A stretch of DNA of 41,925 nt from an uncultured Devosia sp. Its GTDB lineage: Bacteria; Pseudomonadota; Alphaproteobacteria; Rhizobiales; Devosiaceae. Made by a program: the position numbers and the translations under genes. Where the stretch lies: NCBI RefSeq assembly GCF_946479885.1, contig NZ_CAMLHM010000037.1:1-41925 (forward strand), read 5' to 3'. Below, piece by piece: positions 17,688-26,611 of the stretch. The stretch's first letter is position 1. Every line of letters starts with the position of its first letter. The notes below the pieces were generated by a model, which was not told where the DNA came from, did not search any database, and saw only the letters and a program-made list of their open reading frames with translations.

Positions 17688-17909
17688 GCCCATCCGGGCG
17701 GAAGCGGCTGACCGCCGCAGGCGAAGCGATCTCTTTGCCTGCCGCCGCTTATATGGCTATGATCGGCAACATCTTTTCTTGCTGCCTGCTCCGGATCACC
17801 CCGCTCTTGCAGTTGAGAGTGCGTCGACGCCGAGGCGAATTGCGATGATATCGAGACCATCCGGCCAAGCTGGCCCGCTGACACTGTCCCATTTTGCAGG
17901 CACCGGCGC

Positions 17910-18977
17910 ATGACGGGCCAGAAGCGACGAGCCGCGCGGGGACGCCCCACGATGATGGCCGTGGCGGCTGCGGCGGGTGTCTCCCAGGCGACGGTTTCGC
18001 TGGTGCTGAGCAACAGCAAGGGCGCCAAGCTGACCGACGAAACCCGCCGCCGTGTGCTGCAGGCCGCCCAGGACCTGGGCTACAAATTCGTGCGCCGCGG
18101 CGCCCGGACCGATCCCAGCGGCCAGGGCACCATCATCTTCATGGCCGACGAGGTGATCACCGATCCCTGGATGTCGCTAGCCTTCGAGGGGGCGCGCGAC
18201 AAGGCGCTCGAGCTCGGCATCAACGTGCTGCTGGGGGTGAGCCACGGCGACGCGGATGTGGAAACCAACATCCTTGGGGGCTTTGACAAAGTGCCGGTGC
18301 TGGGGGTCGTCTATGGCACCATCCTCACCCGGCTGGTGCAGATCCCCCCGGCGTTGGCCAATCGCCGCCTGGTGCTGCTCAATTGCTATGACGAAGGCCG
18401 GGAACATCACTCTGTGCTGCCCGGAGACGTGCTGGGCGGACGCGCGGCGACCGACCACCTGCTCAAGGCGGGCCGCAAGCGCATCGGTTTCATCAACGGC
18501 CAGCAGGGTGTCGATGCGGCGCGAGACCGGCTCAAGGGCTATCGGCAGGCCCTGGCGAGCAACGACATCCCGTTCGACCCGGCCCTGGTGCGGCCGGGCA
18601 ACTGGGAGCCATCGGCCGGCTATGCCATGACGCATGAACTGATGGCGCTGAGCGATCCGCCCGATGCCATTTTCTGCGCCAACGACATGATGGCCCTGGG
18701 CTGCTACGACGCGCTGCGGGAACTTGGAAAGAGCGTGCCGGGCGACGTGGCCGTTATCGGTTTCGACGATCGCGACGTGGCCCAATATATGCACCCGCCG
18801 CTCAGCACGCTGGTGCTGCCGCTTTACGAAATGGGGCGCGTCGCGGTCGAACTGCTCCTGGATGACGCTGGCGGGCTCCACTCGTCGGCAAGCGGGATCA
18901 AGGTGGAATGCAAGCTGGTGGAGCGGGCATCGACCCGGACCGAACAGCCTGCGGTTTCCGAGCTGGCCGCCGGCTGA
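17910..18977 (+). CDS. LacI-family transcriptional regulator
   Basis: The 355-residue protein has the HTH PTMMAVAAAAGVSQATVSLV at residues 13-32, a hinge around LGYKFVRRG, and a type I periplasmic-binding-like domain with the C-terminal GFDDRDVAQYMHPPLSTLVL typical of LacI/GalR members. The ATG at 17910 follows AGG by 9 bases. It converges with a GntR gene (9-base gap) of the sugar transport block to its right. It may regulate that block or the upstream region; no clear operator could be assigned. Confidence 0.88.
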   Translation: MTGQKRRAARGRPTMMAVAAAAGVSQATVSLVLSNSKGAKLTDETRRRVLQAAQDLGYKFVRRGARTDPSGQGTIIFMADEVITDPWMSLAFEGARDKALELGINVLLGVSHGDADVETNILGGFDKVPVLGVVYGTILTRLVQIPPALANRRLVLLNCYDEGREHHSVLPGDVLGGRAATDHLLKAGRKRIGFINGQQGVDAARDRLKGYRQALASNDIPFDPALVRPGNWEPSAGYAMTHELMALSDPPDAIFCANDMMALGCYDALRELGKSVPGDVAVIGFDDRDVAQYMHPPLSTLVLPLYEMGRVAVELLLDDAGGLHSSASGIKVECKLVERASTRTEQPAVSELAAG

Positions 18978-18986
18978 GCGCGGCAG

Positions 18987-19883
18987 TTACTGGTCGGCGG
19001 GCGTCAGCGAATCCATCATTGTCCGCCGGGCCGATGCCAGGTGCCGCGCACAGGACTGCCGGATAGCCACCGGATCGCGCGCCAGGAACGCTGCGATATA
19101 GTCGAGGTGTTCGCCAATGGCGACCTCGTTGCGGTGCCGCTCGTCGCGCTTGTTCCACTGATAGTGATAGTGAAACACCAGCGTGATGATGTCGTAGAAG
19201 TCATCGATGAAGCGGTTTGGCAGCGCGGAATTGATGAGCTTGTGGAACCTGTTATCGAGATCGGAAAAATCGTGGAAGCGCTCGTCGATGTCACGCAGCA
19301 GTTCCTGATGCTCGCGCTCCATGGCGCGCAGCCGACCCCAGACGGGGGCCGTGGGTGGCAGTGAGAGCAGGGCCATCGCCGACCGCTGCTCGAACATTTC
19401 CCTGATCTCGAACAGCTCGGAGGCAAAGGCCGAGGTGAAGCCCTTGAACAGCCAGCCGGCATTGGGGCGCTTCTCGATCAGCCCGAAGCGGCTGAAACGG
19501 TTGAGGAATTCGCGGATGCCCGTCGTGCCCACCCCGAAAATACGCGCCAGCTCCAGTTCGTTGATCAGGGTGCCGGGCTTGGTGTCGCCACGCAGCATCC
19601 ATTCCATGAATTGCCGCTCGACCTGCGCGGAGGCGGCCATGGTCTCCTCGACGGGAAAGCCGGCATCGGCCTCCACGGCCCGAACGACGACGCGGTTGCG
19701 GCCCTCGCCAACCACATAGCCGCGCTCAGCCATCGTCGACAGCACCTTGCGGACCGTGGTGCGGCTAACGCCCAGGCGCTGGCTCAGCTCATTCTCGGCC
19801 GGAACCGGGGCACCGGCCCCCGCAGCTGCGACAATCCCCAGGGCATCGTTAAAGGCTGCCTTGAAGACTGCGTCGCTTTTCAT
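18987..19883 (-). CDS. GntR/FCD-type regulator with two winged-helix domains
   Basis: A 298-residue protein. The first GntR winged helix is at about residues 8-68 (PAENELSQRLGVSRTTVRKV), the second at about 87-148 (INELELARIFGVGTTGIREF followed by IEKRPNAGWLFKG), and an FCD-like effector domain fills 155-285 (EIREMFEQRSAMAL, then LDNRFHKLINSALPN with likely metal-binding His, and a C-terminal H-x-x-SARR helix). A normal FadR-subfamily protein has only one winged helix, about 230 residues in all. It is the last gene of the leftward sugar/polyol operon, 82 bases after the dehydrogenase stop, and likely controls it. Confidence 0.85.
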   Translation of the reverse strand: MKSDAVFKAAFNDALGIVAAAGAGAPVPAENELSQRLGVSRTTVRKVLSTMAERGYVVGEGRNRVVVRAVEADAGFPVEETMAASAQVERQFMEWMLRGDTKPGTLINELELARIFGVGTTGIREFLNRFSRFGLIEKRPNAGWLFKGFTSAFASELFEIREMFEQRSAMALLSLPPTAPVWGRLRAMEREHQELLRDIDERFHDFSDLDNRFHKLINSALPNRFIDDFYDIITLVFHYHYQWNKRDERHRNEVAIGEHLDYIAAFLARDPVAIRQSCARHLASARRTMMDSLTPADQ

Positions 19884-19965
19884 GCTGTCCCCTCAAGGCC
19901 GCGTCCGGCCTTGCCGACGGATCGCCTAGATTGCGATCGAGTGCCTGGATGGCCCCAACCCCTGC

Positions 19966-20988
19966 TCAGTCTATCTCGACAATGGCCTTGATCAATCCGG
20001 TCTTGTCGGTTGCCCAGCGCGGCAAATCCTCGGCAGCGCCCGCCAAGCTCGTCCGGTGGGTGATCAGGTCGTCGGGCCGTACGCGCCCCGCGCGGATCGC
20101 GTTGATGACCGTGGTGAAATCCGCGCTGGTGGCATTGCGGCTGCCCAGAAGGGACATTTCACGCTTGTGGAACTCGGCATCGACAAAGCGGATGTCCCCC
20201 TTGACCACGCTGACAAGGACGTAGCGACCGCCATGGGCCACGCTGTCGAAGCCATTTTCGATCGACTGAGTATTGCCGGTGGCGTCGAACACCACGTCGA
20301 AGCCGTCGCCATCGGTCAAGGCGCGGATGGCTGCCGGCGCCGCCTCGTCGGCGACAATGGTGGAGATGCCGCCGATAATGCGCGCGGCGGCGGCAAGGCG
20401 GTCCGGATCACGGTCCATGACCGCGAGCTGTACGCCATGCTGGGCGGCGAAGACGGCGACGCCCAGACCGATCGGGCCGGCCCCGACGACCAGGACCCGC
20501 TCGGCGCTATCGAGCGCGGCGCGGCGGACCGCATGGGCGCCGATGGCGAGGAACTCCACAGTGGCGCAGGCGTCGACGCTCAGGCCCTCGGCGCGGACGA
20601 GATTGGCGGGAGGCAAGGCAAGCAGGGTCGCCATGCCGCCATCGCGATGCACGCCCAGCACCGAAATGGCGGTGCAGCAATTGGGTTTGCCGCGGCGGCA
20701 GGCAATGCAGGAGCCGCAGGCGATATAGGGATTGACCACCAGCACCTCGCCGGACGCAAAGCCGGAGGCGGCTGGCGCCTCGACGACCTCGACCGCCAGC
20801 TCGTGCCCCATGACCCGGGGATAGGCGAGAAAGGGATGCTTGCCCTCGTAGATATGAAAATCGGTGCCGCAAATGCCCATGCGGCGGGGGCGGACCAGCA
20901 CTTCATCGGCGCCGCGAACCGGTGCAGGCCGGCTGACGAGGGTGAGCTTGCCGGGCTCGGTGCACTCGAGCGCATTCATGAAGTCCAT
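19966..20988 (-). CDS. Zinc-dependent sugar-alcohol/aldonate dehydrogenase
   Basis: A 340-residue medium-chain dehydrogenase. Catalytic zinc ligands C40 (GICGTDFH), H62-E63 (MGHELA) and structural zinc ligands C91, C94, C97, C105 are all present. The NAD(P) Rossmann motif is VLVVGAGPIGLGVAVFAA. GICGTDFHIYEGKHPFLAYP is typical of the L-gulonate/L-galactonate 5-dehydrogenase and sorbitol-dehydrogenase-like group. It follows the sugar-binding-protein gene in the same direction, so it probably oxidises the imported polyol or sugar acid; which one cannot be told from the sequence. Confidence 0.87.
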   Translation of the reverse strand: MDFMNALECTEPGKLTLVSRPAPVRGADEVLVRPRRMGICGTDFHIYEGKHPFLAYPRVMGHELAVEVVEAPAASGFASGEVLVVNPYIACGSCIACRRGKPNCCTAISVLGVHRDGGMATLLALPPANLVRAEGLSVDACATVEFLAIGAHAVRRAALDSAERVLVVGAGPIGLGVAVFAAQHGVQLAVMDRDPDRLAAAARIIGGISTIVADEAAPAAIRALTDGDGFDVVFDATGNTQSIENGFDSVAHGGRYVLVSVVKGDIRFVDAEFHKREMSLLGSRNATSADFTTVINAIRAGRVRPDDLITHRTSLAGAAEDLPRWATDKTGLIKAIVEID

Positions 20989-21063
20989 CGCGGATGTCCT
21001 GACATATGAAGGGTACGGAGGGCAGAGAAGGGAAAGACCCTGCCCTCCGCGCTGACGACCGAC

Positions 21064-21987
21064 TTACTGGAAGTCGGCGACGTTTTCGGCGGTAACCAGA
21101 CCAGCGCCGGTATCGACGAGCGGCGTCACTTCTTCGCCGCGGATGGCCTTGACCAGGGTGTCCACACCCAGCTCGCCCATCTTGGCGGGGAACTGGGCGA
21201 CAGTGGCGTCTTCCTGACCGGAAACGATCTTGTCGAGTTCGCCGCAGCAGGCGTCAAAGCCCACCAGAACGATGGCGTCGTTGGCGATGCCGGCATTCTC
21301 GATAGCCTGAGCGGCGCCAACAGCCGGCGGACCGCAGGCCGCGTAGATGGCCTTGAGGTCCGGGTTGGCGGTCAGCAGATCTTCGGCTGCCGAGAGGCCG
21401 GTTTCCTGGGCACAGTTGGTGCTGTTCTTGCCAACGATCTGGACGTCGGGTCCGCCAGCCAGGCCCTTGAGCATGCCGGTGACACGATCATCGAGGGCCG
21501 GAACGCCCGGAACGCCTTCGAGAATGCCGAGGGTATCGCCATCCTTGAGCACGCCCTTGAGATATTCGCCGGCAATCATGCCCGCATTGTAGTTGTTGGT
21601 GGTGGCCAGGGCGATCTTGCCGAGCCAATCGGGGATGTCGTTATCGAGCAGCACGACCTTGATGCCGGCTTCGACGGCCTTGTCGAGCGCCGGCGCCACC
21701 GTGGGGTCGACCGGGGTGATGGCAATGCCCTGCACGCCCTGGGTGATCATGGATTCGATGAGCGCGATCTGGCCCTCGATGTCGGTGCCCGAGGCGCCCT
21801 GGCCGAAGATGATCTCGACCTCGGGATGGGCCTCGGCATAGGCCTTGGCGGCGTTTTCCATGGTGGAGAAGAATTCCACCGGGAATTTGGTGATGAAGCC
21901 GATCTTGACGGCGTCTTGCGCCAAGACCGGGGAGGCGCCAGCCAATATCAGTGCCAGCCCTCCCGTGATGATATGCCTTAGTTTCAT
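21064..21987 (-). CDS. Sugar ABC importer binding protein, ribose/fructose type
   Basis: ATG at 21987 with GGAGG upstream begins a signal peptide (MKLRHIITGGLALILAGASP, cleavage after LAQ near residue 24); the longer frame upstream has no family sequence. The 307-residue protein is a type I periplasmic-binding protein (KIGFITKFPVEFFSTMENAA, then GIAITPVDPTVAPALDKAVE, the RbsB-like lobe). It gathers a pentose, hexose or polyol for the permease and ATPase encoded upstream in the same operon. The dehydrogenase gene follows. Confidence 0.9.
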   Translation of the reverse strand: MKLRHIITGGLALILAGASPVLAQDAVKIGFITKFPVEFFSTMENAAKAYAEAHPEVEIIFGQGASGTDIEGQIALIESMITQGVQGIAITPVDPTVAPALDKAVEAGIKVVLLDNDIPDWLGKIALATTNNYNAGMIAGEYLKGVLKDGDTLGILEGVPGVPALDDRVTGMLKGLAGGPDVQIVGKNSTNCAQETGLSAAEDLLTANPDLKAIYAACGPPAVGAAQAIENAGIANDAIVLVGFDACCGELDKIVSGQEDATVAQFPAKMGELGVDTLVKAIRGEEVTPLVDTGAGLVTAENVADFQ

Positions 21988-22067
21988 TGTTTCCTCCCTG
22001 GAAACCCGGCTGCACAGGCAGCCGGGCGGTATCAGCGCTCCCTCCCGGAACGCCGATCTGTGCAGCA

Positions 22068-22817
22068 TCAGGCTCCGACGATCATCGCCACGAGCTCCTG
22101 CTGGTTTGTCTTGGTGGGGACAATCTCGCCGACCTTGCGCCCCTGCCGCAGCACCACGGCGCGGCTGGCCAGTTCGGTGACATGTTCCATATTGTGGGTG
22201 ATCAGGATCACCGCATTGCCCTCGTCGCGCAGCTGGGCCACCAGATCGAGCACCTTGCGCGACTCACGCAGGCCGAGCGCAGCGGTGGGTTCGTCCAGAA
22301 TCACCACTTTGCGGGCGAAGACGCTGGCGCGAGCGACCGCGACGGCCTGGCGCTGACCACCTGACATCAGGGCAACGGTGGCGTCCTGCTTGGGCAGGAT
22401 CACCTTGAGGCGATCCAGCACGCGGCTGGTCTCTTCGTCCATCTGGCGAGACTTGAGGAAGCGCAACCCGTGCGGCAGCCAGGCGGGCGACGCCAGTTCG
22501 CGGCCGGCATAGAAATTCTGCGCCGGCGTGAGATTGTCGAACAAAGCGAGGTCCTGATAGACGGTCTCGATGCCGGCGGAACGCGCATCTGCGGGCGAGC
22601 GAATGGCCGTGGCGACGCCGTCGATGGCGATATCGCCGCTGTCGATCTGATGCACGCCGCTGACGCATTTGATGAGCGTGGACTTGCCGGCACCGTTGTC
22701 GCCGAGCAGAGCCAGCACCTCGCCGCCACGGGCTTCCAGGCTCACATCGTTGAGGGCCAGCACCGGGCCGAAGCGCTTTGTGGCGTTGCGGACGCTGAGG
22801 ATAACGGGGTTGGTCAT
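22068..22817 (-). CDS. Sugar ABC importer ATPase, single-domain FrcA type
   Basis: The 249-residue protein has one ATPase domain: Walker A GDNGAGKST, signature MSGGQRQAVAVARA, Walker B VVILDEPTAALG, H-loop LITHNMEHV. Ribose and xylose importers usually carry double-length ATPases of about 500 residues; the single-domain form matches FrcA-like systems. The start overlaps the permease stop by four bases (22814-22817), so the two are coupled. It works with the permease and binding protein of the same operon. Confidence 0.9.
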   Translation of the reverse strand: MTNPVILSVRNATKRFGPVLALNDVSLEARGGEVLALLGDNGAGKSTLIKCVSGVHQIDSGDIAIDGVATAIRSPADARSAGIETVYQDLALFDNLTPAQNFYAGRELASPAWLPHGLRFLKSRQMDEETSRVLDRLKVILPKQDATVALMSGGQRQAVAVARASVFARKVVILDEPTAALGLRESRKVLDLVAQLRDEGNAVILITHNMEHVTELASRAVVLRQGRKVGEIVPTKTNQQELVAMIVGA

Positions 22818-23839
22818 TGCAGCCTCGCGGCGCGCAGGGTGCGAACGCGACCCTCGAGATAGGTCCGAAGCACGTCAGCTTCGACCGCCAGCACGATCAC
22901 GACGCCGATGGCGATGAGCTGGAAGAAGATATCGACATTGAGCAGGTTGAGGGCGTTGCGGATGACGCCGATCATCACTGCCCCCACCAGGGCATGCCCG
23001 ATATGGCCGCGTCCGCCCAGGAAGCTGGCGCCGCCGATGATGACGGCGGCAATGGTGTCGAGTTCGAGCAAATTGCCGAACAGGGGCGAGCCCGCATCGG
23101 TGCGACCGGCCAACAGGACCGCGCCGATGCCGGCGCACAACCCGGCCATGACATAGGTCGAAATCAAGACGCCGCGCACTGGAATGCCCATGCGCAACGC
23201 CGCCTCCGGCTTGCCGCCCACCGCATAGATCCAACGGCCCCAGACCATGCGGCGCGCCATCAGCAGGATGAGGCCGGCAACGCCGACCACGACGAAGAAC
23301 GAGGCGGGGATGCCCAGGACCGAGCCGCCACCGAGAAACTTGATGCTCTCTGGCATGCCGGGAATAGCGCGGCCGTCGGCCAGCTGCAGCGCCGTGCCCT
23401 TGGCGATGCTGAGCGTGGCAAGGGTGATGATGAAGGGATGCGGCAGCCGCCCGAAGGTATAGACCACGCCGTTGATGGCGCCCACGCCAGCCCCGCTGAC
23501 CAGCATGGCAAGAACCGTCAGAACGTCGGATCCGGTGGCGTGCCAGGTCAGGGCGCCGAACACGGTTGCCAGCGCCAGGTTCGACCCGACGGACAGATCG
23601 ATACCACGCGTCAGGATCACCAGGTGCTGCCCCATGGCGACGACCGCGATGACCGCGGTCTGCGCCAGGATATTGGAAATGTTGCGCGGGGTCAGAAAGT
23701 TCGGCGCCGCGATGGAGAGCACGACGATCAGGGCAATCAGGATGGCGATGGGGCCGGCGCTGAGCACCTTGAGCCAGATCGCCAGCGCTGCCGCCGGCTC
23801 GGGTGTTGGCCTTGCCAGTATGTTTTCCTGCCCGTTCAC
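22814..23839 (-). CDS. Sugar ABC importer permease, ribose/fructose type
   Basis: A 341-residue membrane protein of the BPD_transp_2/RbsC-FrcC family. It has about ten hydrophobic segments, with the family motif LTRGIDLSVGSNLALATVFG and the later GGASFLGGRGHIGHALVGAV. It is the first gene of the leftward operon permease, ATPase, binding protein, dehydrogenase, GntR regulator. Confidence 0.9.
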   Translation of the reverse strand: MNGQENILARPTPEPAAALAIWLKVLSAGPIAILIALIVVLSIAAPNFLTPRNISNILAQTAVIAVVAMGQHLVILTRGIDLSVGSNLALATVFGALTWHATGSDVLTVLAMLVSGAGVGAINGVVYTFGRLPHPFIITLATLSIAKGTALQLADGRAIPGMPESIKFLGGGSVLGIPASFFVVVGVAGLILLMARRMVWGRWIYAVGGKPEAALRMGIPVRGVLISTYVMAGLCAGIGAVLLAGRTDAGSPLFGNLLELDTIAAVIIGGASFLGGRGHIGHALVGAVMIGVIRNALNLLNVDIFFQLIAIGVVIVLAVEADVLRTYLEGRVRTLRAARLQ

Positions 23840-24057
23840 CCGCTACCGACCGACGTCGCTCCCTTATCCTGTCTTTTATCAATAAAGCACAGTTATAGTC
23901 GCCGCAAGCTAATTATCAGTGATATTACTAAAGTGCGTCGCGAGAGGGATTTGGAGTGCTATGCGCTGGTGTGCACTCGGGGGTGGGAGAGGCGTTCAGG
24001 CTGAGTTCAGGGGCCATGCCTGATGGCAGGCGCACTCATCCGACGGGAATACACACC
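23840..24057. promoter_or_regulatory. Divergent promoter region of the sugar operon
   Basis: The 218-base gap between the permease gene and the SH3-like gene is AT-richer than its surroundings. A small dyad TATCA-G-TGATA lies at 23914-23924 and could be an operator for the GntR regulator of this operon, though it is short. No other structure stands out. Confidence 0.3.
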
Positions 24058-24645
24058 ATGCCCAAGCGCCCCTCCCTTGCCACCTCTCTGCTCGCCGCCG
24101 CGGTCGTGCTGGCAAGCGGCCTGCCGACCCTGGCCGCCAGAAATATCTGCGACTTTCACGCCTATTCCGATGATGCCGATCCTGATGGCACCAATGTCCG
24201 CAGCGGGCCGGGCATCGATCATGCAGTCGTGGGTGTGCTCAAATCCGTGCATGACGCATCGGGATACGATTGGTCGCCGGAGTTTGAGGTTACCGCGTTC
24301 GAGGATGGGTGGTTCAAGATCGGCGATGCGCGCATCGAGGATTATGGCGACATCCCGCCAAGCCGGGTGTTTCAGGGGCCTGGCTGGGTTTCGTCCAAGC
24401 TGGTGGTATTCGACATAGAAGACCCGCTGTTGCGCGACGGACCGTCACTCGAGGCGGCCACCGTGCTCGACATGGGTAGCCTCTACGATCCGGCCAACGC
24501 CTGGAACCTGAGCGACGTCCGCGTCCAGACCGTGCATTCCTGCGAAGGTGCGTTTCTGGACGTGACCGTTACCAATCTCGCGGGGCAGACCAAACGCGGC
24601 TGGATTACCGACCTGTGCGGAAACCAGGCCACGACCTGCTCTTGA
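24058..24645 (+). CDS. Exported SH3-domain-like protein
   Basis: ATG at 24058 begins a signal peptide (PSLATSLLAAAVVLASGLPT, cleavage near residue 27); an earlier in-frame start exists but leaves the signal sequence internal. The 195-residue protein has an SH3b-like segment GTNVRSGPGIDHAVVGVLKS and a second one near PLLRDGPSLEAATVLDMGSL. Such domains often bind peptidoglycan or other proteins in the periplasm. Four or five cysteines in the mature part (ICDFH, SCEG, LCGNQATTCS) could form disulfides. No specific function can be assigned. Confidence 0.75.
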   Translation: MPKRPSLATSLLAAAVVLASGLPTLAARNICDFHAYSDDADPDGTNVRSGPGIDHAVVGVLKSVHDASGYDWSPEFEVTAFEDGWFKIGDARIEDYGDIPPSRVFQGPGWVSSKLVVFDIEDPLLRDGPSLEAATVLDMGSLYDPANAWNLSDVRVQTVHSCEGAFLDVTVTNLAGQTKRGWITDLCGNQATTCS

Positions 24646-24708
24646 GATCCCGATGCCCAGGCGCTGCGTCTGGAGCCAAACTCCGGCGATGTCATGGATT
24701 GGGGAAGG

Positions 24709-24798
24709 TGGCGGAGAGAAAGGGATTCGAACCCTTGAGACGGTTCCCCGCCTACACACTTTCCAGGCGTGCGCCTTCGACCACTCGGCCATCTCTCC
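24709..24798 (-). tRNA. tRNA-Ser (anticodon GGA)
   Basis: The minus strand folds into a class II tRNA. The acceptor stem pairs GGAGAGA (24798-24792) with TCTCTCC, and the D arm, a long variable arm, and a T loop with GGTTCGAATCC are all present. CCA is encoded at the 3' end. The anticodon GGA occupies 24764-24762 in CTGGAAA. The long variable arm is as expected for serine. Confidence 0.95.
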
Positions 24799-25041
24799 GC
24801 ATCGCCTTGTCCCTGGGCTGGAAACGCCAGGGGGGCCGGCTGGTTGGCCGGCGCGAGCGAGGCGCAATATACTTATCAACGCCTTGGGCGCAAGGGATCA
24901 CGACGCCTCGATGACGATTGTTTTTGCCGGAGACGCTTGCCACCTTGTGAGCAGGCCGCCCTGCATGGCACAAACAGGTGTGCATGGGGCGGAACGGATC
25001 GGGCCAGCGGCAGCTTATCCCCGTGAGCACAGGGAATGTGA

Positions 25042-25365
25042 ATGCGGCTAGTTCTGCGAATTGCCGGCACTTGGCTGATTGGCCTGGCGCTGGTCCTGCT
25101 TGTGGTTGACGGCACCAAATCGCTTGGCGCCAACGCCTTGATCTATACCAGCCTGGCCGACCTGTGGACGCAGGTGCACCCGCCGAGCCTAGAAACGGTC
25201 GAGACGTTTTTCGAAAGCCGGTTCTTTGCCGACCTGCTCGATGCGGCGCTCAAGGCGGTGCTGGGCTATCCGGCCTTTGCCGTGTTCGGCATTGCCGGAA
25301 TCGTGTTGGCGCTGGCCGGGCGCAAGCCGCGCCGCGAACGTTACCTGCGCACCGACCAGATCTAG
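25042..25365 (+). CDS. Small membrane protein of unknown function
   Basis: A 107-residue protein with two hydrophobic helices: residues 5-24 (LRIAGTWLIGLALVLLVVDG) and about 72-93 (AVLGYPAFAVFGIAGIVLAL), separated by a polar region with WTQVHPPSLETVETF. Related small proteins are common in Hyphomicrobiales, where automatic annotation sometimes calls them PetM-like; I see no support for that role. It precedes msrA by 57 bases and could be cotranscribed. Confidence 0.7.
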   Translation: MRLVLRIAGTWLIGLALVLLVVDGTKSLGANALIYTSLADLWTQVHPPSLETVETFFESRFFADLLDAALKAVLGYPAFAVFGIAGIVLALAGRKPRRERYLRTDQI

Positions 25366-25422
25366 CGCTGGCCTGTAACCTGGACCGACCATGCTGCGAA
25401 TAGAGCGGTGAAAGGATACGAC

Positions 25423-26079
25423 ATGTTCTTCAAATCCAAGCCCACCACAATTCCCGACGCCAGCCAGGCCCTGCCCGGCCGGGATATGGCCATGCCGATT
25501 GCCCCCGAGCATTTCGTCAACGGCCAGAATCTCAAGGGCCCCTACCCCGATGGCGCCGAGACCATCTATTTCGGCCTCGGCTGTTTCTGGGGCGCGGAGC
25601 GCCTGTTCTGGCAGTTGCCTGGGGTCATCGTGACCGCCGTTGGCTACCAGGGCGGGTCGACGCCCAATCCGAGCTATGAGGAAGTCTGCTCGGGCCGCAC
25701 GGGCCATACCGAGGCGGTCAAAGTGGTCTATGACCCCAAGCAGGTCAGCCTCGACACGCTGCTCAAGACATTCTGGGAAGAGCACAATCCGACCCAGGGC
25801 ATGCGCCAGGGCAATGATGTGGGTACCCAGTATCGCTCGGCGATCTATACGACGACGCCCGAGCAGGCCGAGGTGGTCGACAAGAGCCGCGCCGCCTATC
25901 AGGAGGCGCTTGGCAAGCAGGGGCTGGGGCAGATCACGACCGAGATCGCGCCGGCTGGTGAGTTTTTCTATGCCGAGACCTATCACCAGCAGTACCTGGC
26001 CAAGAATCCGCGGGGCTATTGCGGCTTGCAGGGTACGGGCGTGAGTTGCCCGATCGGCCTGGGGGTTGCGGCCGAATAG
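25423..26079 (+). CDS. msrA: Peptide methionine sulfoxide reductase MsrA
   Basis: ATG at 25423 follows AAAGGA by 7 bases; a GTG five codons earlier is less likely. The 218-residue protein carries the catalytic motif GCFWGAER with C54, and [16 protein letters not shown] and the C-terminal region [11 protein letters not shown] with the resolving cysteines. It reduces methionine-S-sulfoxide in proteins using thioredoxin. The first 45 residues precede the usual core and contain no signal peptide, so it should be cytoplasmic. A clear terminator follows at 26105-26133. Confidence 0.95.
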   Translation: MFFKSKPTTIPDASQALPGRDMAMPIAPEHFVNGQNLKGPYPDGAETIYFGLGCFWGAERLFWQLPGVIVTAVGYQGGSTPNPSYEEVCSGRTGHTEAVKVVYDPKQVSLDTLLKTFWEEHNPTQGMRQGNDVGTQYRSAIYTTTPEQAEVVDKSRAAYQEALGKQGLGQITTEIAPAGEFFYAETYHQQYLAKNPRGYCGLQGTGVSCPIGLGVAAE

Positions 26080-26104
26080 GCCAGCCCGGCTGTCACACAG
26101 GAGT

Positions 26105-26133
26105 CGATCCGGAGCCACCGGATCGGCTTTTTT
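26105..26133 (+). terminator. Rho-independent terminator of msrA
   Basis: CGATCCGG (26105-26112) and CCGGATCG (26118-26125) form an 8-bp stem with a 5-base loop, followed by GCTTTTTTG. It starts 25 bases after the msrA stop. Confidence 0.9.
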
Positions 26134-26173
26134 GTTGGCAGAATGTGCCTCCTCAATGCCACCTGGGGGATAA

Positions 26174-26608
26174 GTGCCTATCCGACTGCCTCGCTATGCC
26201 GATTGGGCGCCTGACATGGGGACCGAGTTGAACGCTGCCACTGCCGACCTGCTGACCCGCGAGGGGTTTGAGACCTATGTTGCGAGCCTGCCAGGTGTCA
26301 CCCTCGTCCACCAATGGGGAGACGCCAGCGTGGCCAAGATCGGCGACAAGATCTTCGCGCTGCTGTCGGGCTGGTCGACGGGCGGATTGCCAGGGCTGAG
26401 CTTCAAATGCTCGGACATTGCTTTCGACATGCTGCCGGAGCTGGAGCATGTCCGCCCAGCACCCTATCTGGGGCGCGCCAAATGGGTGCAGGTGATGCCC
26501 GACGCGCCGCTCGATGACGCGGCGCTGCGGGCCTATGTGGCGGAGGCGCACAGGATCGTGGCGAGCAAGCTGACACGCAAGGCGCGGACCGAACTGGGGC
26601 TGGCCTAA
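26174..26608 (+). CDS. MmcQ/YjbR-family protein
   Basis: The frame can start with GTG at 26174 (144 residues) or ATG at 26216 (130 residues); the family fold begins after residue 25 (GFETYVASLPGVTLVHQWGD) so either is possible. The protein has the YjbR/CyaY-like pattern: WGDASVAKIGDKIFALLSG, a central SFKCSDIAFDML, and PAPYLGRAKWVQVMP near the end. The family is predicted to bind DNA, but its real role is not known. It converges with the large membrane-protein gene, ending 3 bases from it. Confidence 0.8.
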   Translation: MPIRLPRYADWAPDMGTELNAATADLLTREGFETYVASLPGVTLVHQWGDASVAKIGDKIFALLSGWSTGGLPGLSFKCSDIAFDMLPELEHVRPAPYLGRAKWVQVMPDAPLDDAALRAYVAEAHRIVASKLTRKARTELGLA

Positions 26609-26611
26609 CCG

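Noticed and set aside
23910..23927. AT-rich dyad upstream of the sugar operon as a full operator
   Set aside because: Only TATCA-G-TGATA is symmetric; the outer bases do not pair, so I list it only as a weak candidate in the intergenic feature.
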